In this document: piece by piece, positions 24,374-35,676 of the stretch
How the letters are laid out: the number at the start of each line of letters is the position of its first letter
Numbering within the stretch: the stretch's first letter is position 1
Assembly: GCF_035222275.1 (NCBI RefSeq)
Contig: NC_085881.1
Span: 1,178,001-1,242,000 of the forward strand
DNA: 64,000 nt
Direction of reading: 5' to 3'
DNA from: Podospora bellae-mahoneyi
Taxonomy: Eukaryota > Ascomycota > Sordariomycetes > Sordariales > Podosporaceae
The notes under the pieces: generated by a model
Database searches by the model: none
The model's input: the letters and a program-made list of their open reading frames with translations, nothing else
Told to the model about the DNA's origin: nothing
Program-made: the position numbers and the translations under genes

Positions 24374-24421
24374 CAGCAGCAGCAGCAGGGCCAAAGCGCC
24401 ACCACCACCACCACCACCACC
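24374..24421. repeat. (AGC)5 followed by (CCA)n triplet repeats
   Basis: Two short triplet tracts about 10 bases apart. Frames reading Ser, Pro or Gly through them have no other support. Confidence 0.85.
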
Positions 24422-25401
24422 GTCGGGGGGTTGGGGGAGCAAAAGAGAGAAATTGATGGCATCGTGGCCCATCGTCCCCAAAATCTGCAACCCTGCCATC
24501 CGGATCATCTCCTGCAAACAAGGGTTTGGATTAATACCGCTCTCCCTCTTTCCCCCGTTGATGGATGTATATCAAGCTTAGTGGTCTTCCTTCCTCATCA
24601 GCAAAAAAAGAGCCCTTTCTGGTGGTGGTGGTGACCCCAACATTTCTCCTGCTACTACAACCCCATCAATTTCCCGGAGACCACCTTATGATAAGAAACA
24701 AAAAGTTCTCAGTCTTTCTGGTCAAGTTAGGTAGGTAGGTAAGTCAAAAGAACCGTAAAGAAAGACTGCCGTGGATTTGGACAAGACTGAATTCCCCCCT
24801 CTTCTCCTTCACCCCCCTCTCCCGCCCCTCAACCCTTGCCGGCCATGCGTACATATACGAACTGATGCACCCCAGGTGGTGCAGCCCATGCAAATATATA
24901 CCCATTAGGACAATACATACATACCAAACAAACAAACCCCCCGTCCGTTTCCTAGAACGCCACAAAAAAAAAGTTTCCTCTCTCAAAACAGCCTCCATTG
25001 TCTGCCCCCAGAAGCGATGAGGGGAGACCACCACACGAACTGCTGACCTGTCTCTTCCTGCCGGATTGAGCGATTTGCAGAAACCGTGAATGCAACAAGC
25101 AGGTTGAAGAAACTGGCTGGGCCCCACCAATTCCCGCCCGCTGCTGCGTTGTCACTTTGATATGATGAGGAGTGCCATGTCGATAAAAAGGCAAGTCGAC
25201 GGACGGGTTTCTTGCATGGTGCAGCAGCAAAGCAAGCAACACTTTCGTGCCCACTTCCCCCCCCACCCGCCCCCAAACGCACATCTCCAGATCGCAAAGC
25301 AAAGGCTGGATCTCGGTTGCTTGCTCGCCCTCACATGTCTTTCCCCTATCTCTTAGAAATCACCAACGTCATGTTGCCTTATCCCGCCGGGTCGAGATTG
25401 G

Positions 25402-25403
<2 letters not shown>

Positions 25404-25442
<39 letters not shown>
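25404..25442. repeat. (AG)n microsatellite
   Basis: About 19 AG units on the plus strand, opposite in strand sense to the CT tract at 14 kb. Confidence 0.95.
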
Positions 25443-25446
<4 letters not shown>

Positions 25447-28400
25447 ATAAAAAGGAAGAGAACGTGTACAGAACAGGTGTTTGCTACCATGCAGCATGCA
25501 GCGCGGGATGGCTTGAAGAACTGCTCCATATTGAAAGCGGGCAGGGAGCAGGAGTTGACGAATGTCGTTGAAGAAAAAGCATGCTTCGAAACACCCCACA
25601 GTTTTTGTTTCGCTGCAGATGTTCTGTGCAAGCGAACACCACCCCCTGTGGCTGATCGGAACCTTTTTTTAATCCCCCACCACCACCACCCCTCCAAGAA
25701 AACGACTCCAGACCTCCAGACCTCCAGACGACAACAACATCCCGTGCAATCATCATGCCATCTGCTACGGCCGGCACGACCTCCGCGGTAGTAGAAAACA
25801 GTGGCTTCGCAAGTGCCGCGGGGAAGATCGCCGGGGCAGCCGGCTTCAGATCCTCAGTGGGTGGCACGCAATCGGAATTCTTGATGAAGTTGCTTTGCAT
25901 ATTCGTGTGTGTGTGAGCTGGCGTCCATCCCATCACGGAATCCATTGCTGGTTCCGCGTACCTCTTCTCATTGCTTCTTTTTCGTTGGAACAGTACCCTC
26001 TCCTAGGACCTGAGAAACGTCACGGCGGTCCATCAGTGCAGCTTGCAGCGGGACCTCCCGCTCTCAACTCGGCCTATCAGCCCCCTTGTAGCCAAAGAAA
26101 GGTATGATAAGGGGCTGTGCCAAACCGAATAGTATTCGGTCATGTCCATTCGAAAGACGACAAACACTTCCGGCCTTGTTGGTCCGTCTGCCCCGGGCCT
26201 TCATTGGCACCGGTCCTGCAGGACAGTGAGCCCAACACAAAAAAAAAAAAAAGAAGAGAAATATTGGGTGCTGCGTACTGCGTATGGAAGGGATACGGTA
26301 GCACCGATAGCTCAGGAGAAACCAACTGTTGACGATAAAAAAAAATTCTCTAGTGGTAGCAAACTACAGGTAGCTGAAAAGGGTTTTGCAACCCGCATCG
26401 AGTCACATAGTCGGTGAGCGTTTCAATAAGTCGGCATTTCCGCTCTTGCGTGCGTGATGAGAAAAACCATGGCCGGTTCGTCACATTGGGCATCACGCTG
26501 CTGGCGGGTAGAGGGGGGATAGAGAGGGAGGGCCCAATGCCGTGAGAGCGAGGCCGGAGTGGAAGGCCGTATAGGGGCTGTTGTGACCCCTTCCCTAATG
26601 AGCCCACGAGGCACTGGTATTTGCGCTGACGAACCAAACCACCTCACATCGGCGGGTTGTGCTCATGACTTGCCATTGGCTCTGCAGTATCCGACTGCTG
26701 CGCACAGCGTGTGTCGAGGCAAGACAGGGCAGATCAGGTCAGGTCGAGACAGAGAGGCATGACGTGGTTTGCTGTATCAAAGTCCGTGATAGGCTTGCGA
26801 GGGAGGCAGGTCCCCTGGTTCCGAAGAGGGCGAGTAGACATAGGTAACGGAGGTTGCATCGAGTGAGGAACACCGTGGGCATTTGCCGACATTCCAATGA
26901 TCCAGCGGCGAGCTGCCACATGACTGTGAGGGACGAGGGTGCTGATGAGATTATCGAGAAAGATAATCTGCGGCCTGCCAGGTTTGAAACCGCTCGGGAG
27001 TTGGACGTTTTGGGCAACGGCGGCTAACACGCCATCGTCGCCGATCCGTCGTGGGGCCATCCCGACGCCGGCCACTAACGGTGCAAAGTCCCGGCTCATC
27101 AGGATGCGGGGGCACTCGGGCGTGTCGGGGTTTCCAGGCTGGCGGTGAGGCAGCCGTGACGGTGCGGGTGATCACTGGGTGTCACCGATGCCAGCCCAGG
27201 ATGCGCATGTGTTTGTCCATCGCTGATCTGCACATCAAGCCATCAATTCCTTCCTGCGCTACCGTTTCAACTTTTTGACAGTCCGGGGGAGGTACGGAGC
27301 AAGGAAAGGCGGCAGATTATCAGATCATTTCATCTTGTTTGGCTGCCTCCGGAAGAAAATGACCAGTCGAATAGGATGGCGAGTCAGGGCATAGTATTGG
27401 CATATTCCCAGACAATGTGCGTGTCGCTGGACATTGCAAAAAAAATAGTATATGTGCGTTTTCATCAGAAGTCGATGTTGCACCCAATTGTCAGTACCTA
27501 CGCCGCCAGCCATCACGCCATCATAGTCCATCTTGATATCGCGGGTTCTCCCACTAGCGCCATCGGCCGGCCTACACTACAGACATGTTGGCCGCTGGCG
27601 CTATTGCTGGTGGCCTGCGACGTTTCTTTTCCAGAAGGTGTCGTCTGGCCGCACGACGACGTCGGTAATGCCCCAAACAGTTGGTCGAGTGCGTGGTGTC
27701 GGGTGATTCGGCTTGCTAGAAAGAGCTCTGCCGGGAAGGCGGGGCGGGCGGGCTGGGCTGGCAAGGTGGTATCACAAAGAGGGCAGAGGAAACGATGTCA
27801 TTGGGATGGGTTAGATCTGGTCCCTGACCAGCGGCAGGGACTTTATCGCTTGAAGCGAGAAGGAAAATGGCGCCCAAGGCTAAGATTTTTGGCCCCGTGA
27901 CACGATTCGGGCGACCCGCTATTATGCCGAGCACGAATTGAGGGCATTCAACTGGTTCAGCGCAATCCAGGTACCCAATCAAGTTGCGGGGACAGCACGG
28001 CGGGAATGGATCTTGGACTGGTTCTTTTCTTTGACGGACGAGAGCGTGGCCGTCCGAAAGATGATCAAAACGTTGATCGTCAGCCTGGGCATGTTTGAGA
28101 TGGCTGTTTGGTGTCGTTGCTGCCATATCCCGAAATAATGCCATGGTGTGTGTTTGCTGCCAATTCGTCTGCCGCCGCCAGTGGGTTGGGGGTCTCTATC
28201 TGCGCCGGGAAAGCGATTTACTAGAACAAAGGCGCCTGTCAGCACCCATGCATTCGTATTGCTATTATCGGCGCGACTCTGTCGCGGGCATGCTTGGCAT
28301 CAGAGCAGCAATGGAGTTCTTGGGCACCTCCTCTCCGGGGAGGTCGGTGAGGTGCTTCGTAAAACGAGATCGAAACCGAGGCTCTGCGCCCGCTCGCATG

Positions 28401-31400
28401 GCCCAGGGCAGTGATCCTGCAGTGACCCCCTAGTGTAGCGCCTCGATATTTTGTGCATATTGTACACCGTATGGGTGCATATGCCATCAAGGTGTGCATG
28501 TAGGTGAGGTGTAAGATTCAGGGCGAAGGCCGGGCAACGCCCTGGTATGAAGATCACCCACAGCGTGCCCCAGATCGCAACAGCGAGCAAAATCATACCT
28601 GGCTGCAGCTACGCTACGGAGGGGTTAGGAACGGAGTCAGTAGAAGCGCCAAAAAATAGCCTCTTGGGTTGTGGACGGAGAGGCCTCTCCATGCGGCACA
28701 GGCTACAGCGCATTCGCTTTTGAGAAGGGTTGGTTGTTGGAAGTTGGATCGATCGAAGGCTGCCGACTTGCCGGACTCGGTGCACCATGCTCCCAGCTGA
28801 ACTAGCGGTGGCTCCCCCAACACTGGATGAGTGAAATCTCGGGCGATTTGCCATGTGCCATGTGCTCGTCACTGCCGGCGGTCAACAGTTGTCGGGTCGA
28901 GGGTTGCTTTCTGCTCTCAGCATCAGCAACAGGCTCAGAGGTGCTCGAGGGCCTGAGGAGGGATAGGGCATAAGCAGGGCTTCAGGTGGTACTGGTGAGG
29001 GCGATCCCTCTGACCGCATCCCGTTTCCCATCCAAGTGGCCTCGGTCGATGGTTACCTTTGCTGCTCTCGGCGGACGGCTATCCGGCTCCGGAGAGAGGC
29101 AGAGGCAGAGAGGCAAAAAGGCTAGGAGGACAGAGTGTGCTCTGTGGCTGCAAGTGGTTCGCCGCCGTCGTTGCGGGACAGGCTTCAGCCAAAAAGGCCA
29201 ATGAGGTTGGAATGAGGGGCAGTCCAAGGCTCCAAGCTGGAGCCATGTGGACGATATCGTTGGGTGGGGCTGGGCACGACAGGGGCAGCTTCAAGGGCTG
29301 CAGCTGTTTGGCAACCACCCAACCGCTCGGATCCGCTTTTCTGTCCCTGTCCGCCGGGAGCATCAGCGTTTTGTACCTGTACCTGTGCCGGTGCCGTACC
29401 TGAATTGATATGTGTGATTCCATACCATAGAGTCGTAGAATCAAGCGTTGAAAAACGAGAAACGACCGCTGCGAAAATCAAACGGCAACCTCATCAGATG
29501 ATTCGGGTGATGAATGACATCTCCATCCCGTCAGGGAGAGGTTGCAGGGCAGCACAAGTGTGAACACCGCCGTCCGATCTGTGTGTTGTTGTTGGATCGT
29601 CTGCAGTGTCTTCCCATTTCAGAAGGGCAACGACGGCAACCGGCAACGGCTTCACTTTCATGTCAGACTGCGCCTGCGACAAAAGGTCAGCATTAATATC
29701 ATTACCATGGCACGAGGCTCCATTCGTATGTCAATGGATCCAAAACGGGCCATACAACCGGAGGAGCCCCCCCATCTGATACTTATGGTGATGGCGGCAG
29801 AAAGTTTATTTTGTCCTCAGAGTGGCGTATGACTGACGTTTGGTTGGTCGGTCCTGCTTGCACCGGGGCATCCACTCGAGCAAATCCGAAAGAGGAAGGC
29901 TTGATGCGAGGGCACCGTGTCAGTCGCGTTCGGTGGTTTGGTTCGTAGAAAGCTGCGGGGTTGCGGGTTGCGGGTGGTTTGCGAGCCCCGTTTTCTTTGG
30001 GGGTTGATTTCCAACCTGTTCCATGATCTCATCCCTTCCACATCCGTCCGTTCTCCCAGCGAACGCCAGCGAATCACCGAGAAATACGGCCGTGGGGACC
30101 TGGAGTTGTACTGGGGAGAGTCGACGACGACGGTGTTTTCGGAGGTCGGCTGTTTCGTAGGGCTTGAAAACGAGACGGTGTACTTTGTACCGGTACTTGT
30201 ACCAGCTTTTGCTCCGCGAACCCTAGCGCTAAGGCAATGGTGCCCATCAAAATTTGCAGGCCAGTGAGTGACCACAGTTGCAACCTACCCCCATGCTTCA
30301 GAACAACTTGACCTCTCTCACTGGATCCAATGTATTATTCTCGGTATCTTTTGCATATTTGTCTTTTCATATTATCAGCAATCCGGAGTCCTTTTGACTT
30401 GCAAAGAGCGTTTGTCTTCGAGCGAGTTCGTTCCTCTGAATAGAGCTACATCTGTTAGGTAATAACAAGACACACTGTGCTGTTTCCGGCTCGTGGCCCA
30501 ACAACAACCCAACAAGAGCAAGTAACAAGTATCTTACACTTACTACCGTAGGAATCCGCTGCCATCGCCTCCCGCCAAGGGCTTGTTCAGACAGCTGGGT
30601 TTGTAGCCGTGTTCCGTAGATTGGGTTCCCTGCTCGAGGTTCATGGTCCAAGGATGCTGTTGCTGGTGCCCAGTCCTGGTCCCTGGAGCGCTTACCGCGA
30701 GGAAGGTACAATGTACTTGCAGCTTGGATGACACAATTTTCACTCCATCAGAAGGGAACAGTCACCGTCTATTTCCCATTTCCCCATACAAGTTTTTGCA
30801 GCTCCTGCTTTTGCTTCTCCTGCTTTGCTCCCTTGCCCTGACCGTGCCATGGCTTCTGCGCCGTCACTCGAGCTAATAATTTCCGGGCATTGCCTTCTGG
30901 AACGCAGCAACAAAAGAGCCAACGCCCACCCACTCCAGCTCACCCACATCCCCCACCCTACCACAGGTCCACGGCCTTGAAATAAAGTTTTGGCTGCGCG
31001 CCCTCGAACTCGACAGACGGACACAAATCAAACTCTCCAAAACCTGAAACCACCTTTAGGTTAACCTCAACTTCCAGGTTGCTCACCATACGACATCTAA
31101 CCACGCCGGTACACGAGCACACACCCACTGCCAACTGCCTACCTTATACTGCCTGTCCTGCCGCAGCAGACCTCGAGCCATTGTTCTGCTGCTACCCGCG
31201 TCCTCGACTGATCAGCCATTCCCGACGACCACCTTGGCCTGCTCCTGGGCTGAGAGCTGCGGTACCTCCAGGACAAAGTGTCGGGCAATTTTTGTGTGGT
31301 TTTTTGGTCTCACCTCCTTTTCTCGACGCTGCACGCGCGCCACAAGCGAAACCGCATACCTCACCCAGCAATAGCGCTGCTCGGCTGGTCTGGCGCATTC

Positions 31401-32127
31401 GCCAAGCTACACACGGAATTCACTCCTCATCTCTCCCCCAAGTTCCCAACCTCTGCCCAGCACTTACGGACCTGCAATCCCACCAGGAGACGAGCACGGG
31501 AAGTGGGCGCTGCTATAGGGTTGCTGAGGAGGACCTGTGTCTGCTGCAGTGCGGTCGGCATTCATCTTTTTGGACTGCTGCTGCTTGTAATAAGCTGTGT
31601 TTGAAGCAGGCCTTGTCTGTGTGGACCACCAAGGTTCCCCCAAAAAAGCTGGGACTCTCCAGGAAACGTCCCAATAGAGACACTTGCATACGACTGCCAC
31701 CTCGCCAACCCAGGCTTCACAACGCAAGACAGGCTCTCGCACACACGGGCCACTCCCGCCCCATCCACCCCCCAAGAAGCGCTCGACCTGGGTCGTACAT
31801 GCTGTGTGTAGGTACCTAGGTCATTGTTCCCCGTACCTGGTACCCACAGATACCACAGGTACATCACTTACAGCGACCACTCACGACTGGTTCGGGTGCG
31901 CCTCGCTGCTCTTTGCTGATTGCGCGTGGGACTGGATCTTCCATCGCCTTGCATCTTCTCACACCCATACAACTACTCAGTCCTGGGCCCCTGGCCGTCC
32001 ATTCCTTTATACTTCAAGAACGACACCCCCCTCCCCGGAGTCGACTGGTCCGTATATCTATATCCTCCCCGCATTTCTAGCCATTGGCATCAACACACAT
32101 TACAAGCACCATACCACTCGAAGAAAG

Positions 32128-32157
32128 ATGCGACCAAAGGCTTCCCATTTCAGATAG
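32128..32157 (+). promoter_or_regulatory. Candidate upstream ORF in the plc1 leader
   Basis: An ATG opens a nine-codon frame (MRPKASHFR) with a TAG stop, 141 bases before the phospholipase C start codon. If transcription begins upstream of 32128 it would be translated first and could lower or tune plc1 translation. The transcription start is unknown, so the role is inferred. Confidence 0.35.
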
Positions 32158-32298
32158 TCCTCCAAGATCTTTCCTTGCCTATACCGTGGCCCTCTTCGTC
32201 TCCAAGTCCACGCCTTTGGGTCGGCAAAGCGGCTGCTCCCTTTCCTAGTGCCTGTCTATTTCCCGGGACTTTTCTATCCTGCAACAACCGTCGAAATC

Positions 32299-35200
32299 AT
32301 GTCCGTCTCTACCGATTCACCGCGTCCATTACTGCCCTCCACATCTTCTCCCATGACTCGCGATCTCCTCCAGAGCAGGCGTTCTTCACGCCCCAGCCAG
32401 GTCCGGACGGACTTGGTTCCTCCATCACATGCCCAGCTCGTCGTTATACCACCATCAGCAGTCAGCAACTCGTCCGCCTCCACCATGTGGCCAAGCTCGC
32501 AACATGGCTCGCCAACCCAGTCTATGGAGGCTGTTGCCAGTCTCACGACGGCCAGCTCCCTACAGGGCTCACCAGACTCGCTGGAGCCGGGGCAGGAAAA
32601 GGGGCTTGAGCTCGTCACCCCTTTGCAGCTTCCGGAGGCCATTGTCTCGAAGCAGCCCGACCAGGCTACCACCACATTGTCTCGAAGAACCAGCAACACC
32701 TCACTCGGCAGCACCCTGAAGAGCCCCCTTGGAAGCACAACGGCCATGGCTGAGGCTAGCAAGTCGATGAGCCTGATCCGTCGAACCTCGAGCTCGCTTC
32801 GTAATAGGGCCAATGGCCTGTTCCCTCGAAGGGGTTCCTCAACCCATCCAAGGAGCCGGGATGGGAGCGTTGGTCCCGGTGTCATGCGAAGGAGGGGCAG
32901 TATGAGCAATCCCGGCACCCCCTATGACAATATCAGTCCCTTCGAGACTGATTCAGATGATGATGTGGTACTCGTGGGCGTCGATGAAGTATTTGGTGGT
33001 GATGGGGCCATCCGAGAACCAAGCCCTCTTGCTTCAACACCATTGGCCGCGACTTTTGGCTCCGTTCCGCTCTCCCTCCGCCAAGGGACGCCACTGACGA
33101 AAATCACCAAAAAGAACAACCGAAAGCGTATCGTTCTGACCTTGGACCCCGATTCGGCCAAAATCTGGTGGGATCGGACCAAGGCATCGAAGTGTGTTTA
33201 TGTTGACGACATCAAGGAGATTCGCATGGCGGGAGACATTGGACAGTACTTGCTCGATGCGAAACTCGAAGAAAAGGACAGGCCCAGGTTCTTCTCCTTG
33301 ATGTATGCGGTTCCAGGGAAGCCAGGGGTAACAAAGTGGCTACACCTCATCACCGACACAGACAAGGCCTTCTACGACTGGACCCAGACACTTGGAGCCT
33401 TCTCCCAGTACCGGCAAGATTTTGCGGCCAGCCTTATGGCTTTCAATGACGATGCTGTTCGTGTTTATTGGGACCGGGAGATGGAAAAGCGGTTCGGTGC
33501 GGTGCGTTCCAAGGAGGCCGAACAAATTGAATTTGCCGATGTTGAACGTGTGTGCCGAAACCTGCACATTCATGCGTCTACCGACTCGCTGCGGAAAATC
33601 TTCAACACTATCAAGGGCAAGCCCCTGTCGTACTCCCAGAGCAGCAACTCTGGCCTCAACTTTGATGAATTTCTTGAATTTGTACGAATGATGAAGGCGC
33701 GAGAAGACATCCGCCGCGTATATCAAGAACACACCGCGAGTCAGGAGAGTGGTATGACCAAGCCCGAGTTCTTGCAGTTCTTGCGACTTGTGCAGTGTGA
33801 GAATGTCGACGACGACTTGGCAACTTGGGAGGCCACATTCGCTCGCTTTGCGCGTAGGGGCAAAGCGAAGGATGCCGAGTCTCAGGGTGATGCAGGTCTT
33901 ATCATGTCAGAGGCCGCGTTTGCCAGTTATCTTTCCTCTTCTTCCAATGCCGTCATTCCCAAAGCACCACAAAAGTACGACCTGAACAGACCAATCAACG
34001 AGTACTACATTTCCAGCTCCCACAACACCTACTTGCTCGGTCGTCAAGTAGCAGGCACCTCTAGCGTAGAGGGCTACATCTCTGCACTGATGGGAGGTTG
34101 CCGATGTGTCGAGGTCGATTGCTGGGATGGTGCTGATGATCAGCCCGTCGTCTCGCATGGTCATACGATGACCACGCGCATCTCCTTTCTCGAGGTCATC
34201 AAGACCATCAACAAGTACGCCTTTGTCAAGTCTCGGTTTCCTCTCTGGATCTCCCTGGAGGTGCGGTGCAGCCAAGCGACGCAGGTCAACATGGCCAAGA
34301 TCATGATCGAGATCTTTGGTGACAAGCTGGTGCAAAAGCCTCTCGAGTCCTTCATTGATCGCCTCCCAACCCCGTCAGATTTACTGGAGCGTATCCTCAT
34401 CAAGGTCAAGAAGCCGCAACAGCCCGACCCCGTCGAGCGGGTTGGTCGTAGACGCGGCAACAGCATGCCTTCGCCTTTCCAACGCCCACTGCCAGACAAC
34501 GGACCGGTCCCATCCAGTCCCCTCCTGAGTCCCACAGCGATGGCCCGTACCAACCGCATCAACACCATTACCGAGGGCAAAGTTCACGACACGCCCAGCA
34601 GCAGCCCCAGCGAGTGCGACAGCGAGAGCGAAAAGGATTCGGCAAGAAAGGTGGTTAACAGTAAGATCAGCCCGGTGCTCGGCGCGCTCGGAGTTTACTG
34701 TGTCGGTATCCAATTCGACGGCTTCGACACTCAAGAGGCCAAGTCGTTCAACCACATCTTCTCGTTCAAAGAGAAGACGTTTGCGGAGAAGAACCAACCT
34801 GGCCCATCGAAGCAGGCGCTCTACCGCCATAATATGCGGCACTTGATGCGGGTTTATCCCAATGGTGGGCGCATCACATCCAGCAACTTCGACCCACTGA
34901 TCTACTGGAAGCGCGGAGTGCAGATGGCAGCGCTCAACTGGCAGACATTTGACCTCGGCATGCAGCTGAACCAGGCCATGTTTGCTGGCGGAACAGACCA
35001 GTCAGGTTATGTTTTGAAGCCATTAGAGGGGCGTCAGATCCAGCTCATGCCCAACTTGACCGCTGATGAATGCGTGGGCAAACGGCCGCGCAAGAGGGTT
35101 TCCTTTGATATTGATGTTATTTCAGCCCAGCAGTTGATGAGGCCGCTCAATCTCGGAGAGAAACGGACGTTGGATCCCTACGTCGAGGTTGAAGTCTTCC

Positions 35201-35676
35201 TTGCCGACGACAAGAGAAACAAGAACAATGCCGTCTCCAACGTTACCGTCGAAGAGTCGAAGCGCACCTACCGCTCCAAGTTTGTTCGCGACAATGGCTT
35301 CAATCCCGAGTTCAACATGTCCTGCTCGTTCGACCTCACCACCAAATACCCGGACTTGATCTTTGTGAGGTTCAAGGTCAAGCAGGCCGAATCCAAGGGT
35401 TACAATGACAAATCTCCTCCTCTGGCAACCTACACTGCCAAGCTTTCCAACCTCAAGCAAGGCTACCGCACAATCCCACTCCTGAACAAGGAAGGCGAAC
35501 AATTCCTGTTCTCCACTCTCTTCGTCAAGATCCGCAAGGGTCCCGTGGAGGTGTTCATGGCTGATTATCAGGAAGAGGCCCCCAAGAACGGGAACAGACT
35601 CAAGAATATTGGCAGGAACGTCTTCAACCAATCCAACACGAGCCCCAAGTCAAGCATGGACAGCGGCCGTTCCTGA
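32299..35676 (+). CDS. plc1: Phosphoinositide-specific phospholipase C (delta-type)
   Basis: Single-exon gene of 1,125 aa. ATG 32299 (MSVSTDSPRP) is the first ATG of the frame; the 17 codons upstream start only with GTG. A Ser-rich N-terminus (1 to about 255) precedes a PH-like domain (about 258-370), an EF-hand-like region (about 375-535) and the catalytic X box (from about 560). Two His residues, 575 in SSHNTYL and 620 in VSHGHT, are 45 apart, as are the catalytic pair in PLC-delta1. Asn576, Glu605, Asp607 and Glu654 sit at the spacing of the calcium ligands. A charged Ser-rich linker leads to the Y box (about 786-914, IQFDGFD and FDPLIYWKRG) and a C2 domain (about 933-1080, LDPYVEVEVF). 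The enzyme cleaves PIP2 to IP3 and diacylglycerol at membranes, dependent on calcium (family knowledge). Confidence 0.95.
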   Translation: MSVSTDSPRPLLPSTSSPMTRDLLQSRRSSRPSQVRTDLVPPSHAQLVVIPPSAVSNSSASTMWPSSQHGSPTQSMEAVASLTTASSLQGSPDSLEPGQEKGLELVTPLQLPEAIVSKQPDQATTTLSRRTSNTSLGSTLKSPLGSTTAMAEASKSMSLIRRTSSSLRNRANGLFPRRGSSTHPRSRDGSVGPGVMRRRGSMSNPGTPYDNISPFETDSDDDVVLVGVDEVFGGDGAIREPSPLASTPLAATFGSVPLSLRQGTPLTKITKKNNRKRIVLTLDPDSAKIWWDRTKASKCVYVDDIKEIRMAGDIGQYLLDAKLEEKDRPRFFSLMYAVPGKPGVTKWLHLITDTDKAFYDWTQTLGAFSQYRQDFAASLMAFNDDAVRVYWDREMEKRFGAVRSKEAEQIEFADVERVCRNLHIHASTDSLRKIFNTIKGKPLSYSQSSNSGLNFDEFLEFVRMMKAREDIRRVYQEHTASQESGMTKPEFLQFLRLVQCENVDDDLATWEATFARFARRGKAKDAESQGDAGLIMSEAAFASYLSSSSNAVIPKAPQKYDLNRPINEYYISSSHNTYLLGRQVAGTSSVEGYISALMGGCRCVEVDCWDGADDQPVVSHGHTMTTRISFLEVIKTINKYAFVKSRFPLWISLEVRCSQATQVNMAKIMIEIFGDKLVQKPLESFIDRLPTPSDLLERILIKVKKPQQPDPVERVGRRRGNSMPSPFQRPLPDNGPVPSSPLLSPTAMARTNRINTITEGKVHDTPSSSPSECDSESEKDSARKVVNSKISPVLGALGVYCVGIQFDGFDTQEAKSFNHIFSFKEKTFAEKNQPGPSKQALYRHNMRHLMRVYPNGGRITSSNFDPLIYWKRGVQMAALNWQTFDLGMQLNQAMFAGGTDQSGYVLKPLEGRQIQLMPNLTADECVGKRPRKRVSFDIDVISAQQLMRPLNLGEKRTLDPYVEVEVFLADDKRNKNNAVSNVTVEESKRTYRSKFVRDNGFNPEFNMSCSFDLTTKYPDLIFVRFKVKQAESKGYNDKSPPLATYTAKLSNLKQGYRTIPLLNKEGEQFLFSTLFVKIRKGPVEVFMADYQEEAPKNGNRLKNIGRNVFNQSNTSPKSSMDSGRS

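Larger units (their letters stand above)
13626..32298. other. 18.7-kb region without a recognisable gene
   Basis: Between the ZW10 stop and the phospholipase C start I find no reading frame or spliced set with a recognisable family, no tRNA-like B box, no transposase or reverse transcriptase motifs, and no AT-rich block typical of RIP-mutated transposons. It holds many microsatellites and homopolymers (listed separately), a cluster of CAAGGT motifs (17450-17976), tandem GCAGTCC-type octamers (about 20189-20213) and CAGACCTC-type octamers (about 25707-25730), and copies of the TACCTAGGTA-like motif. The final part is presumably the promoter and 5' leader of the phospholipase C gene. It could contain non-coding transcripts or lineage-specific small genes that sequence alone does not reveal. 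Confidence 0.55.

Noticed and set aside
27376-27900. 174-codon plus-strand frame
   Set aside because: No recognisable motif, and comparable frames occur on both strands throughout this GC-rich part.
31079-31819. 246-codon plus-strand frame before plc1
   Set aside because: It starts with TTG rather than ATG, is rich in Cys, Pro and Arg typical of non-coding GC-rich DNA, and shows no domain. Treated as upstream or leader sequence.
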